The position numbers and the translations under genes are program-made. The notes under the pieces are model-generated. The model was not told the DNA's origin and did no database searches. It saw only the letters and a program-made list of their open reading frames with translations. DNA of 64,000 nt. Source: Ailanthus altissimus (Eukaryota; Streptophyta; Magnoliopsida; Sapindales; Simaroubaceae). The stretch is taken from positions 13,516,001-13,580,000 of the forward strand of contig OX327686.1 in NCBI GenBank assembly GCA_946807835.1. The letters run 5' to 3'. Below, one piece after another: positions 24,250 through 35,624 of the stretch (its first letter is position 1; each line of letters opens with the position of its first letter).

Positions 24250-26043
24250 TTAAGCAGCCACTGGAATTTCCGCATTTGTACTCAAAGGAATTGCTTTATT
24301 TAAAGATGAAAAACTCAAGTTCAGGTCCTCTGATGCCCTTTGCATAATGCGAAAGGCTTCAGCAGGCATCCCAGCCTTCAAAAGGAAAGATACCAATGAA
24401 TTCACAGTAATGCTATCTGGGGCACAACCAAATGTCAACATCTTATTGAAAATGCTAATAGCCTCTAACATTCTTCCCTTCATACAATGCCCAATAATTA
24501 GAATGGTAAATGTCACTTTGTCAGGTTTGCATCTCTTCTCCTCCATCTCTGCAACAATCTTATTTGCTTCGTCCACTTTGCCAGCCTTGCAAAACCCATC
24601 AATCACAGGGTTGTACATGAATGACTTTGGAACTATATCACTCCACTTTAATTGGCCCAAAAGTTGGCGAGCCTCATTTAATCTGTTCTCCTTGCATAAA
24701 GCATTGATAAGAATAGCAAAAGTATACACATTTGGAGATAGGTATCTCTCTTTCATCTCATGCAAAAGCTTTAAACCCTTGTGCAGCTGTCCATTTCGAC
24801 AATATCCATCAATTAAGGTAGTGAAAGTAACAACGTCAGGAAGGCAACCAAGAGAAAGCATCCTCTCACGCATGGATTCAGCTGAAAACATGTTGCCAAC
24901 CTTACCAAAGCCATCAATAAGAACATTAAAAGTTACTGCACTGGGTTTAATACCAGAACTAATCATCTCATCATATACACCAGAAGCCTCCTCCATCTTA
25001 CCTAGCTTGCAATAACCAGATATAACTGATGTGTAAGTCATAACATCCGGCAAAAAATTACTTCTACGCTTAAATTCCTTCAACAACTCATGACCTCTAT
25101 CTACCTCATTAACTCTACACAAACCATTTATAAGTGTGTTATATGTAACAACATCAGGAGAACATCCAAAATTCCCCATGTCATTGAAAAAGTCAAAAGC
25201 ATTATTAACTTCCCCGATTCTGCACAAACCTCGAATCAGAATATTGAAAGTCCAATTATCTGGTCGACAATACAATCTCAAATGCTCTTTAAATATGCAC
25301 ACAGCCTCATCTACTTTATTCTGTTTAACCAAGGTATTCAACAAGCTATTAAACGTCAATGTGTTCACGGTAACTTCTCCTAGCTGAAGCTGAGAAAGCA
25401 ATCCCTTAACAACATAAAACTTTCCAGCTTTTATACACGACAAAATAAAAAATTCTATCATCAAATAATCCGGCAAATGACCATCAATCCTCATATAATC
25501 AAATAGCACTTTGGCAGAATCATGTAGACCCAGCTCACATAATGACCTCATAAGCAAATTGTAAGTCTTGAAAGAATGATTAAGACTCAGATTCACTCTA
25601 CTGAACTCTAAGAACTTCAGTCCCAATTTTGGGTCATTTAACTGCTTAATTACCTCAAATGATATCAAAGGATCCAACTTCTCACTCAAATAGCGGACAC
25701 AAGAATCCGAAAAATAATTAGAACGAGCTAATAGAGTGCACACAACTTTGACAAACCAGAGCTCGTTGCTGTGCCTAAAAATTACCTCTTTTTGATTAAC
25801 GGGGCGAGATCCTCCAATGGCGTAGCTGTGTAAATGGGCAATGGCGGCAATAGCGGAGGCTCGAACCCTTAAGGGACGGGCTGTGAAGAACAAAAATGTC
25901 ATCTGTAACCCCACGCCATTCGCAGCCTCAGTTTTGTACCCACAAAGTTGTCTAGAATTGATTCTTGTTTGATGAGGAGCTGATTTTCTGTTGGATTGGT
26001 TAGATTCTGGATTGGTTATTTGGTTAAGGACTTTACCCTTCAT
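24250..26043 (-). CDS. pentatricopeptide repeat protein, P class, single exon
   Basis: An intact frame of 597 residues without introns, as is usual for plant PPR genes. About twelve consecutive 35-residue PPR motifs run from residue ~156 to ~575, for example VVTYNTLINGLCRVNEVDRG and VVTFTTLIDGYCRNGQLHKG. One motif has 36 residues. No E, DYW or SMR domain follows, so it is a P-class protein, a class that binds organelle RNA to protect, splice or help translate it. An in-frame Met at residue 48 (MTFLFFTARPLRVRAS) begins a basic, hydrophobic stretch like a mitochondrial targeting peptide. The true start may be there rather than at residue 1. It resembles the plant At2g06000 type of PPR protein, but that match is from memory and unsure. 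It converges on the protease gene. Confidence 0.93.
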   Translation of the reverse strand: MKGKVLNQITNPESNQSNRKSAPHQTRINSRQLCGYKTEAANGVGLQMTFLFFTARPLRVRASAIAAIAHLHSYAIGGSRPVNQKEVIFRHSNELWFVKVVCTLLARSNYFSDSCVRYLSEKLDPLISFEVIKQLNDPKLGLKFLEFSRVNLSLNHSFKTYNLLMRSLCELGLHDSAKVLFDYMRIDGHLPDYLMIEFFILSCIKAGKFYVVKGLLSQLQLGEVTVNTLTFNSLLNTLVKQNKVDEAVCIFKEHLRLYCRPDNWTFNILIRGLCRIGEVNNAFDFFNDMGNFGCSPDVVTYNTLINGLCRVNEVDRGHELLKEFKRRSNFLPDVMTYTSVISGYCKLGKMEEASGVYDEMISSGIKPSAVTFNVLIDGFGKVGNMFSAESMRERMLSLGCLPDVVTFTTLIDGYCRNGQLHKGLKLLHEMKERYLSPNVYTFAILINALCKENRLNEARQLLGQLKWSDIVPKSFMYNPVIDGFCKAGKVDEANKIVAEMEEKRCKPDKVTFTILIIGHCMKGRMLEAISIFNKMLTFGCAPDSITVNSLVSFLLKAGMPAEAFRIMQRASEDLNLSFSSLNKAIPLSTNAEIPVAA

Positions 26044-26579
26044 GGAGATGTTGAGAAACTAAGTAAATCAACCATAGCAAAGTGAAATCCAAATCGATCA
26101 AGATTTATTAAGCTAAAAGAATGCCAACCTAGATATGTCTTAGACCGTTTTAACCACAAAAACATCAGAAAAAGGGGCTAATTTCGATTAAATCTAATAG
26201 AATGGGAGCATGGTTCCAAACAAACCACTTGAAAGGAATTGAATTAGGGTTTTCAACATCATGTTTGGGGTTTAGTTTGCTGACGAGTTGGACGAGGGAG
26301 AATAGCTACTACCTACTGGCTGTTACACGGGCTGGGTCTTGGGTTAGAAATCGAAAAGTATCAAACCAATTAAGCCCATTTCGATCATTTATGGAGAAAA
26401 CTTCTGTTTATCTCATTAGTCGGTAATTTTTATTCCACTGCTAAAATTTTAGCCATATTATAATTAGTTGTAAAAATTATTGAACTGTCATACTTAACTA
26501 TCATATGTTTTAATTTTGTAATATTTAACTATAATTTCGTAAGTTCCATTTAGTTTGATTTTAATGGCGAAGGGTAAGT
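26044..26579. other. upstream region of the PPR gene
   Basis: Less AT-rich near the PPR start. It holds an AATTAGGGTTTT motif (telo-box-like AGGGTTT), common in promoters of plant organelle and translation genes. No other gene seen; the frame at 26202-26426 has no signature. Confidence 0.4.
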
Positions 26580-27110
26580 GAGATATATCAACTTTTACAC
26601 CAATTACTCATGATTCAAGGTATAATACAGATTTTTTTAAAAGTATAAAATTACATATTATAGATTTTTTAAGAGTATAAAATTACACTTTTTTTTAAGG
26701 TAAATTATTACTAATACTCATATTTCAATATATAAGACATAATTTTTTTTTTTATAGGTATACAATTATACATACTCATATCTCAATAATTTACCAGACA
26801 AATAATTTTTTTTAAAGGTATATAATTATTCATACTCATATCTCAACATTTTACAAGACAAATAATTTTTTCTAAGGTATACAATTGATATTCATATCTC
26901 AACATATTACAAGACAAATTTTGAAGGTATACAATTACTCAAGATATTAAGAAGACATAAGACGGTTTTTTTTTTTTTTTATAATTAAAGTACACATATT
27001 ATCCAAATATATAATTACTCGTCTTTATCTCAAAATATTATAAGACTAATAGATTTTTTTAACACATTGAAGTGTTAAAACTAAATTTACCTACTCATAA
27101 TCATATCTTA
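26580..27110. repeat. AT-rich minisatellite, unit about 60-70 bp
   Basis: About six to eight decayed units share CATACTCATATCTCAA, then ATTACAAGACAAAT, then a T run and AAGGTATACAATTA. Units vary by indels in the T runs. The array stops just before the LTR at 27114. Confidence 0.8.
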
Positions 27111-27113
27111 ACA

Positions 27114-27712
27114 TGTTGGTCATATTATTTATAGGGTCAACCAGTTTGCACGTAGTTTAAACTTATCATTTAAATTTTATTAAAATATTAATTATTTAAT
27201 TAGTATTTTATGTGAAGAAAGCTTTTCTTATATATGGAAGAATTCTACTTAAATCATTATTTTTTGATTGAAATGGATTAAGATTTCTATTTACTAAGGC
27301 TTAATTAAATTATACTTTGATTTAAATTCATGCGTTCATACTTTAATATGGATTAGGATTTATGCACTATAAATAATCATACTACCTAACTCATTATTCA
27401 TTCAATTCATTATTCATTCAGATCGAGATACAAAAAACTAGATCACTCTTGAGATCTGCAAACAATCTTTGAGCACAATTCCTGACAATTATTATATCCT
27501 CTTTCTTGCTAAAACACTTTTCACACACACCTTCCAATATCTTAATTTTGTTACTAACTTGAGCATTAGAATGTCTTTGTTTGCAGGAGGATGATTTTGT
27601 TCTAACATTCTTGAAAATCATATAGAGTGAGAAGAATAAGGCATTCTTGGGATTCCCTTGAAGAATCGAGGGTGTGCAAGTAATTTCTTAAGGATTCGAA
27701 ACCCGAGAATTT
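27114..27712 (+). repeat. 5' LTR of the non-autonomous element
   Basis: Starts TGTTGGTCATATTATTTATA and carries a TATA-like ACTATAAATAAT near 27366. The end is placed where AATGGCATTGTCTATGAC begins, which looks like a decayed TTGGCGCCGTCTGTGGGA-type primer site. The end is approximate. Confidence 0.65.
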
Positions 27713-27814
27713 AAATGGCATTGTCTATGACAAAGTTATAGAAAACTTTCTCATTCTAATATAATTTTTTAAAATTTTTTTTGCAAAAACACACTTTCAG
27801 ACAACTAAACAAAC

Positions 27815-28775
27815 ATGAATTCACAATCGAGCAATGAAACTAACTCAGAAAACACACAAAATGGACCTAATACCTTTGAACTTGGTGCCCTTGGCAATGA
27901 ACTCACACCGAGCATAGCTGTTTTCCTGACCAAACTGATAGGAAAAGTAAACAATTGCCAAAGTAAAAACTTGGAGCTTTATGACAAAGTAATGCTGCTA
28001 GAAGAAAGTATTGACTAGAAGGATGATTTAGAACAATTCCTAAAAAACCAAAACACCCTACCTATAGAAACCCAAACTTCTAAAAAGGTTTTAGAGAAAG
28101 TGACAATCCAAAATACTATTTAAGAACCAATTCTTGAAGTCCTAAAAAGGGAAGAAAAACATGATATAAGTGCATATATACACAAAACTGGAACCTTAGA
28201 GGACACCACACCCTTCGCAAGTGGGTAAACCAAGACTTAATCATCAAAATAATAAAACAAGTCAAGAGACCAGACAAGTTTAACGTTTTAAACTTTTATA
28301 TGTTCGACGAAACTAGCAATCCCAAATAACAAATATTCCACTTTAATCCTAGGTTAATCAGTATGCATACAATAGAGCATTAAAGTGTCTAATTTTTTCC
28401 TTAAGCTTGAAAGGTTCCACCCAAAATTAGTTCCGAAGCTTGAAACAAAATTTCATCTCCTTATTCGAAGAACTGACTGAACAATTCATTAGCCAATATA
28501 TCAAAAACAGAAGAACAAGAAAGACCACATCTGACTTATTCTTGATAAAACAAGGAGAAAACAAATCTATCCGAAACTTTCTCAACATATTCAATAAGAA
28601 GCTAAGTGAATTAGGAAGTTGCAATTCGAAAATAGCAGCTCAAGCCTACAAGAAAGCAGTCAAACCTTCTACATCTTACCACAAGCACTTAATTCGAAAG
28701 AATTTTACTTCATTCGAGTTAATTAACAAAACATTCAAACAATGGATTAAGAGGAAGAAGACGAAGCCACGATAA
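27815..28775 (+). pseudogene. gag-like remnants in the non-autonomous element
   Basis: Two short frames. 27815-28018 begins MNSQSSNETNSENTQNGPN, Asn/Ser-rich like the start of many plant gypsy gags. 28440-28775 contains LTEQFISQYIKNRR, then TTSDLFLIKQGENKSIRNF, the layout of the retrotransposon gag domain. Stops and a frameshift separate them. Capsid function is lost. The similarity points to the Ty3/gypsy type. Confidence 0.6.
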
Positions 28776-29279
28776 AAAAAGAGGCTTACATAGTCACGAC
28801 ACTAAAGGAAAATAAAAGAGAGGGAAAACAACAAAAGTTAACACAACCTCCCATCCCGATCAATATACGACAAAAATAGTTTGGTTAAAATATTTGGATT
28901 TTGAAGTCTTTATAAGACCAAGATCAATTTCCACACCTAAAGATTGATGGAACCAGATTAGACATCACATCTTCCACAATGAGCAAGGATATGATATGAT
29001 TTCAGCATATGTAGATCCCTAAGGGGCCAGATAAATGTCCTTATGTGGATATTTAGTCGAGTTTCAAATGAAAAAATAAACCAAAGACACTATAATAGTA
29101 GTTCTGACAAATAACCTAAAGCAACCTAGAACAGAAGTCAACTTTAGAATCATATCCAAATAAGAAAAGGTTTCATTTTTGAACATACCATTCAATTCGT
29201 TACACATCATTTATAATGCATTATCCAGATCATTTCAATGTACTATTTCATATATATTTTTGAAATGGAAAGACTTCTT

Positions 29280-30555
29280 GAAAAGGTCGTGTGCCTTAGG
29301 CCACCTTTCTCAGAAGCATCAAATCATTTCAAAGGTCGTGTGCCTTAGGCCACCTTTCCCAGAAGCTTCAAATCATTTCAAAGGTCGTGTGCCCTAGATC
29401 ATCATTGGAAACATATATATATTTTCTAGAAAGGTCATGTGCCTTAGGTCACTTTTCTTGGAAGCACTAGATCCTTCCAAGGGTCATATGCTTTGAGCCA
29501 CCTTCAGAACATATACAGACATCCCAAAAAGGCCATGTGCCCTAAGATACTTTTCTCAACAGCACTAGAAACCTTTTTCTAAGTGTCGTATGCCTTAGGC
29601 CACCCTTAGAAACATAAAAGAACTTTTCAAAAAGGTCGTATGCTTTAGATCACCTTTCCTAAGCGTTAGAAATTTTCAAGGATTGTGTGTACTAGGCCAC
29701 CATTGGAAGTACATATAAATTTTATAAAAAGGTCGTGTGTTAGGTCACATTTCTTGGAAGCACCAGAAACCTCATTCAAAGGGTCGTATGCCCTAGGCTA
29801 TACTTGGAAGCACAAAAAGGCTTCTAAAAAATGTCATGTGTCCTAGGCCATCTTTTCTGAAAGCACCAGAAACTTCCTTCCAAAAGTCGTATGCCCTAAG
29901 CCATACTTGGAAGCACAAAAAAGCTTCCCAAAAAAGTCGTATGTCATAAGCCACCTTTTTTAAAAGCAACAAAAACTTCATTCCAAGGGTCGTGTGCCCT
30001 TAGGTATACTTGGAAGCACAAAAAGACTTATGAAAAAGTCATGTGCCCTAAGCCACCTTTATTGGAAGCACTAGATCCTTCCAAGGGCCATGTGCCTTAG
30101 GCTACCCAAAAAAGGTCGTATGCCCAATGCCACCTTTCTTAGAAGCACTAGAAACTTTCTTCCAAGGGTCATGTAACCTAGGCCACCCTTGAAAGCATAT
30201 ACAATATTTTCAAAAAGTTCATATGCCCTAGGCCGCTTTCTCGGAAGTACCAAAAACTTTTTTCTAAGGGTTGTATGCCCTAAGCTGCCCCTAGAAGCAC
30301 ATATAGGCTTTTCAAAGAGGTTGTGTTCACAAGGCCACTTTTTTTGGAAGCGTCAGATACTTCCTTCCAAGAGTTGTGTGCTCTAGGCTATCCTTGGAAG
30401 CACATATAGATTTTTTAAAAAGGTCGTGTGCCCTAGGCCACCCTTGAAAGTACATACAGGCTTCCTGGAAAGATCGTGTACACTAAGCTACCTTTTCTAG
30501 AAGCACCAGATACTTCATTCTAAAGGTCTTTTACCTTACCCCACTATTAGAAGCA
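29280..30555 (+). repeat. internal tandem array, ~50 bp monomers in ~105 bp pairs
   Basis: About two dozen monomers share AAGGTCGTGTGCCCTAGGCC, then ACCTTT or ACCCTTGGAAGCAC, then a variable spacer. Two monomer types alternate: one with CTTTCTTGGAAGCACCAGA and one with CCTTGGAAGCACATATA. So the higher-order unit is about 105 bp. Monomers differ by many substitutions. No long frame survives through it. Confidence 0.93.
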
Positions 30556-31290
30556 CAAAAAAAGACTTATCTAGAAGGATTTAATGCATTTACCTTTAAA
30601 GTAAGCATATCAAAGCCTTCTCTCACAGGAAGCACCACATCAACTTCCTTAAAAAGGAAGCAAAAGTTTTCCTTCACAAGAAGCACAATATTACAAAATA
30701 CTTTCACGATCAAAAGCATAAAACTTTTTCGAAGGAAGCACACTATTAGAATTAATTCTAGGGACGTGAACAACACTTTGCAGAAGTATAATTCAGAATC
30801 ACATCCCAAAGACAAAAATAGGTAATATCATTTACCTTCCGATTTATTCAATTACCATTTTCAAACTAACACTTTTTAGGGAAGCGACACTTGTCAAAAT
30901 TTGCTATTGCATCTATATTAATAAAGTCATTTTCTAGAATCGTGAGGTATCATAACCAAGAACTTCCTTGCACGCATTCGATAGACAAAATCAACACAGA
31001 AAATATTCAAGAAGTATCACTTAATTTTATTTCTAATCATTTAAATATTATATTTTTATTTTTCATATTTTTCTAATTTTTCTAAAAGTGATACTTGCAT
31101 AGTCTTTACATTTTTGTCATATGTATGCTATCACAGGAAGCATGCCTTACTAGTTTTTCTCTCTCACATGGTTACATGATTATCATATTATATACATAGA
31201 AGCATAATACATAAGATGCTCGCTAGCTGAAAAATGATGGAGTTCATTAAAACGCTTCCACTCTTTTACTATTTTTGTAGAGGGGGTATC

Positions 31291-31604
31291 TGTTGATCCC
31301 ATTATTTATATGCCCAACCAACTCGCACATAGCCCGAGCTCATAATTCAAATCCTATTAAGATATTAATTGTTTAATTACTTAATTAGTATTATGCGTGA
31401 AGAAGAATTTCTCACAAGTGGAGGAGTTCTGTTTAAATCATTCTTCTTTGGTTGAAATGGATTAGGATTTTTATTTACTAAGGGTTAATTAAATCATACT
31501 TTGATTTGAATTCATGCATTTATACTTTAATATGATTAGGATTTTAAATAAGCATGTTAACATACCTCATTATTCATTCATTGTTCATTCAATTCATTAT
31601 AATC
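31291..31604 (+). repeat. truncated 3' LTR of the non-autonomous element
   Basis: Starts TGTTGATCCCATTATTTATA directly after a purine tract. It parallels the 5' LTR for about 310 bp, then stops at AATTCATTAT, where hAT transposase sequence begins. About 290 bp of the LTR are missing. Confidence 0.8.
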
Positions 31605-32534
31605 ACAGCTACATGGTTGTTACTATCTACATATATCGAGATTGGAAGTTGCATAGGAAAATTTTGAGTTTCTCTCCTATTTCATCCAATAAATGAGAGA
31701 TGATTAGTAGGCAACTTGAATCTTGCTTGTTGGATTGGGTGTATAAAGTAAGTGTTTATCATTATAATTGATAATGTAAGTGTCAATGACGTTGTCATCA
31801 ATTATTTTAAGAAAAGATTGAGGAGTTGACAAAATGATGCACAAATATTGAATGGTGAATTTATGCATTTGCGTTATTGTATGTACATTTTGAATTTGAT
31901 TGTGATGATGGGTTAAAAGAATTATATGAGAGCATTATTTGTATATGCAATGTTGTGAAATATGTAAGATCTTCTGTAGCAAGAGTGTAAGCTTTTAAAA
32001 GTTTTATGGAGAGAGAGAGAGGGGGAGAAACTTGAGTATAAATAGAGTATGGTATTAGATGTGCCAACTAGGTAGAATTTCACATATTTGATGTTGGTTG
32101 CTACATTAAAATTTACAAAGGTTTTTGAGTGAATGGCAGAAGAGGATGGGTCATATGAGAGTTACTTTTTGGAGGATAAAAATGGAAAGCAAAGAGATGG
32201 CCATCAATTAGTGAGAGTTGAGAGAATACTAAAAGATTTGTGAAGTTTCTAAAAACTTTTATGATGTCATGTTAAAATTTAATGCTTTATTGATTGTGAT
32301 ATCTAGTATCTGTTTCAGAGAGATTTGTTAGATTAATTCCAACTTGGCTAAATTAAGTTAGAATAAAGATAACTCATTAGGTGTTATGACTAGTAAGATG
32401 AAGACAAAATATAATAATTATTGGGAATCTATAGAGAAAATCAATAAATTATTAATACTTGCTACAATGCTTAATCCACGATGCAAGATACAATTTGCTG
32501 ATTTTTTTTAGATTTTATATAGTGATGACACTAC

Positions 32535-34022
32535 TGATAAGGGTAAATTTGTCATATATTTTCTCATGTTTTTATTATTGATATTTTATTATTTTATGAG
32601 AATAGATGGCTATTTATGTGCTTTATTGTTAATTATAGGGACTTGAACGAAATTTAAAGAAAGAACGCAAAAGGAGCAAAAACAGGGACTAAAATGTAAA
32701 GATTTCAAAGTATGTGTCCATCGCCCCCGCGCCACAAGTATTTTCGCCCCAGCGTTGGAATAGTGATCGAAATTAGAAAAATGACCTGTTTAAGTCGCGT
32801 CTGGCGCTCCAGCGCCGAAGAGTCACCGCGCCAGCGACGTTTTAGCGCCCCAGCGCTATCAACAAACCGCGCCAGCGGTGAAGCCGTTTTCATGCAGCGC
32901 TCCAGCGCCAATATCCCACCGCTCCAGCGGTAATAGCTTTTTCACGCGTCGCCCCAGCGACAGATGCATAGTGCGCCAGCGGTAGTGCGAGTCCTAGTCC
33001 GACGAGAATTGAGATTTTCAAGCTCATATCAATCTCTATATAAAGCCACTCGTTCCCAGCCTTCAAGGAAAAATCCAAGACGACCCAAGAGCACCAAGAA
33101 TACAGAGCACGAGTCTTGGAGAGCAATAGGAGCTTAATTGAAGCAACTTTAGAGAGAGATACAAGACGTTCTTCGGCATCAAGAGTTCCCAGGCAGCGCA
33201 ATTAAGAACAATTCGACGTCTATATCGGTTTGCTAATAATTGTATCATGATTTATAATTATTTTTACTGCTGTTCTCTTGTAGCCATGAGCTAACTTATT
33301 TTCTAGGGTTAATATTTGAATTCAATATGTGCGCTTAAATTGCCATATCTTTTTAATATTTAATAAACTTAGTCTTTTATTATTTAAATTACTTGTGTTT
33401 AATGCTTCAATATATCTGGCCAATATATGGTGAATGAATTGGTAATATTATTGATAAACTCGGAAGAGGAATCATAATATTTAGACCAAGGTAATTTGAT
33501 GCATGATTGTAGAGTAACATTCAATGTTGCATATGCAAGTTTCAACTTAGGATAGGAATATACCTAATTGGCATGTATGATCAATAAGACCTAATCTTAA
33601 TGAATCTTAATTTATTACAAGTACCATAGAAATATAGGTATTTGGTAAATTAGGGTATACTTGCATGACCTTGGAAGAGGCTTGTGAATACATTGGTGTC
33701 TTGATCAATAATAAAGATTAAGTGAGTTAAATATTAGAGGATTAATCATTAGAAACATATTGAGGGATAATATTAATCCTAGGTTTTCTCTACGTTGCTA
33801 TCTTTAAATCTCATTGCATTGTGTTTTTGCTTTTATATTTCTTACATTCATTCTTAGATTTTTATTTTTCTGAATAATTATTAGGAAGATATAATTTTAG
33901 TAATTGGTTAAAAAGAAAAAATTATCCCTATGGGTTCGACATCCGACTTATTTAGTCTCTTTATTACTTGCATACGATAGTGTATACTTGCACTTAATTT
34001 ATGATATAAAAATATCGCATCA
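32535..34022 (+). mobile_element. solo LTR, TGATAAGGG family, copy 2, inside hAT
   Basis: Begins TGATAAGGG and ends ATCGCATCA, with perfect 5 bp duplications ACTAC at 32530-32534 and 34023-34027. Taking out the LTR and one ACTAC restores the hAT transposase frame. Length 1488 bp. A TATA box (CTATATAAAG, about 33035-33044) is followed by a less AT-rich stretch that would be the transcribed leader. It matches the minus-strand copy at 4884-6174. Confidence 0.95.
32723..32995 (+). repeat. GC-rich array of GCGC(T/C)CCAGCG motifs in the solo LTR
   Basis: About ten copies of a 10-14 bp motif (GCGCTCCAGCGC, CGCGCCAGCG, GCGCCCCAGCGC) are spaced roughly 20-30 bp apart. Many are partly self-complementary. 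The block sits just upstream of the LTR's TATA box, in a region otherwise about 70% AT. The other copy keeps only a few (about 5926-6030). Confidence 0.9.
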
Positions 34023-35624
34023 ACTACCAGAGTTAAAGATATAAAGAGAATAAGCAAAGAATTAGTATATAGGCTTTATGAGGCCTATAATACATGGCAT
34101 GGTAGAGTGGTTGGTGGGGCAACTAGTAGTGTTGCTAATGTTGGTGGGAGTGAAACTGGGAGTAGAACGTATGTTTCACAGTCACAACAATCTGATCCAT
34201 CAACTTTATTTTCAAAAGTCATAAAACTTGCTGTGGGGATGATGACCCTTGGGCAAAATTCGTAGGGTATATAGATGACGAAATAGATTTCACTGAATCC
34301 AATGAAGTGGATAAATACCTGATGAAGAAAGTTGAGAATCTTAAAATTCTATGTTTTGATATTTTAAATTGGTAGAAGGTAAATTCTTTGAGGTATCCAA
34401 TGTTGACATATAGAGCTAGAGATATACTTGTTGTTTCGGTATTGACTATAGCCTCTGAGTCGGTTTTTAGTATTGGGACATATTCTTAATTCATTCTGAA
34501 GTTTGTTGACTCTAAAGATGGTTGAGAATTTAATATACACATAAAATTGGATACGAGTTTCACTTTTATTGGATAAAGTGGAAAAAGACGAATTTCTCGA
34601 AGATGTTTAGTTTTATGACAAAGTTGAAGCATGTAAAAAAATATTATTATACTTTTTAATTATTTCTCAATTTGATTTTTTTTACAATTATTTACTAATA
34701 TTTTGTGTTTTTAAAAATTATGCAAAAATTAATATTTTTCATGTAGAATTTGCACAAACTATGATGTAAGCGCCTCCTCCACCACAATAGTCACCAAGAG
34801 GTTACTTACGTTACTTGCGGGCAATTCAATTTTTAGGTAATTCTTCAATTCAATCAATAAATATGAATAAGCATGGATTTATTCTTTTTCAAGTATATAT
34901 ATTTTTACATTTAACATGTAATATTTAATTTTATTACACTTTTACATATTACGGAAGAATCAAAAATAAGAAAATAATTTTGTAAAGATTTTAGCAATTT
35001 CTTTTGGACTTTATCTATTTACCATTTTAGCAATTGCTTTTTGGACTTCATGTATTCAAGTAAGTATTGTACTTTATTTTAACTTTGACAAGATGGGTAT
35101 TGGGTGAACGGTGATTTAATGTGGTGATTTGGTAAAATGATAATTTATATTGAGTGTTATAATTTTGTGCAAGTATATGTTTACGGGAATATCCAATTTT
35201 TAAGGGAAGTTCTACTATTTTTTTAAAAATGTAAATCACTTAATATTTTATTATGCATTTATTACAATTTCATTATCACAAGTGTAAAACAAAAAAATCA
35301 TATGATTTGTGTAATATAATATCATTCATTTTTTCTTTGGTTAAATATTGCATTAATTAATACATATGCATTACCTTGTTGACTTGAATGAAAAAAATTG
35401 TTACTCAAGTTAAATGAAAAAGAGCTAATCACTTAAGTGGTATAGTATAGACTTTTTCCATTGAAAATAAATAATTAAAGACTAATTAAAAATTTTATTA
35501 GTTAATTAATAAATTATAAATTAATTTAACGTAATTTTTAGAAATTTATAAATTTACAAGTTAATTAATAAATTATAAGCTTTCTTTTAAAAAAAAAATA
35601 CATTTCATCTTAATTTGTGATTTG

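Larger units (their letters stand above)
27114..31604 (+). mobile_element. non-autonomous LTR retrotransposon (TGTTGATCCC family) with gag remnants and an internal tandem array
   Basis: The 5' LTR is 27114 to about 27712 and a truncated 3' LTR is 31291-31604. They match in order, for example the ATTATTTATA start, TTAATTAGTATT, TTAATTAAAT and the repeated CATTATTCATTCA. A purine tract (AGAGGGGG at 31278-31285) precedes the 3' LTR, as expected. The interior carries two gag-like pieces and a ~1.3 kb tandem array but no protease, RT or integrase. The 3' LTR breaks off at about 31604, where hAT transposase begins, so the right end was lost in a rearrangement. It probably relied on an autonomous relative. 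Confidence 0.8.

Noticed and set aside
24347..25387. Plus-strand frames of up to 222 codons opposite the PPR gene
   Set aside because: Shadow frames of the repeated PPR code; the minus frame has clear motifs and the plus one none.
29280..30555. CRISPR-like array of direct repeats
   Set aside because: Repeats are adjacent diverged monomers in a plant retroelement, not identical repeats with unique spacers, and no cas genes exist.
32705..33248. Overlapping Arg/Ala-rich frames on both strands
   Set aside because: By-products of the GC-rich motif array in the LTR; no conserved protein in the other copy.
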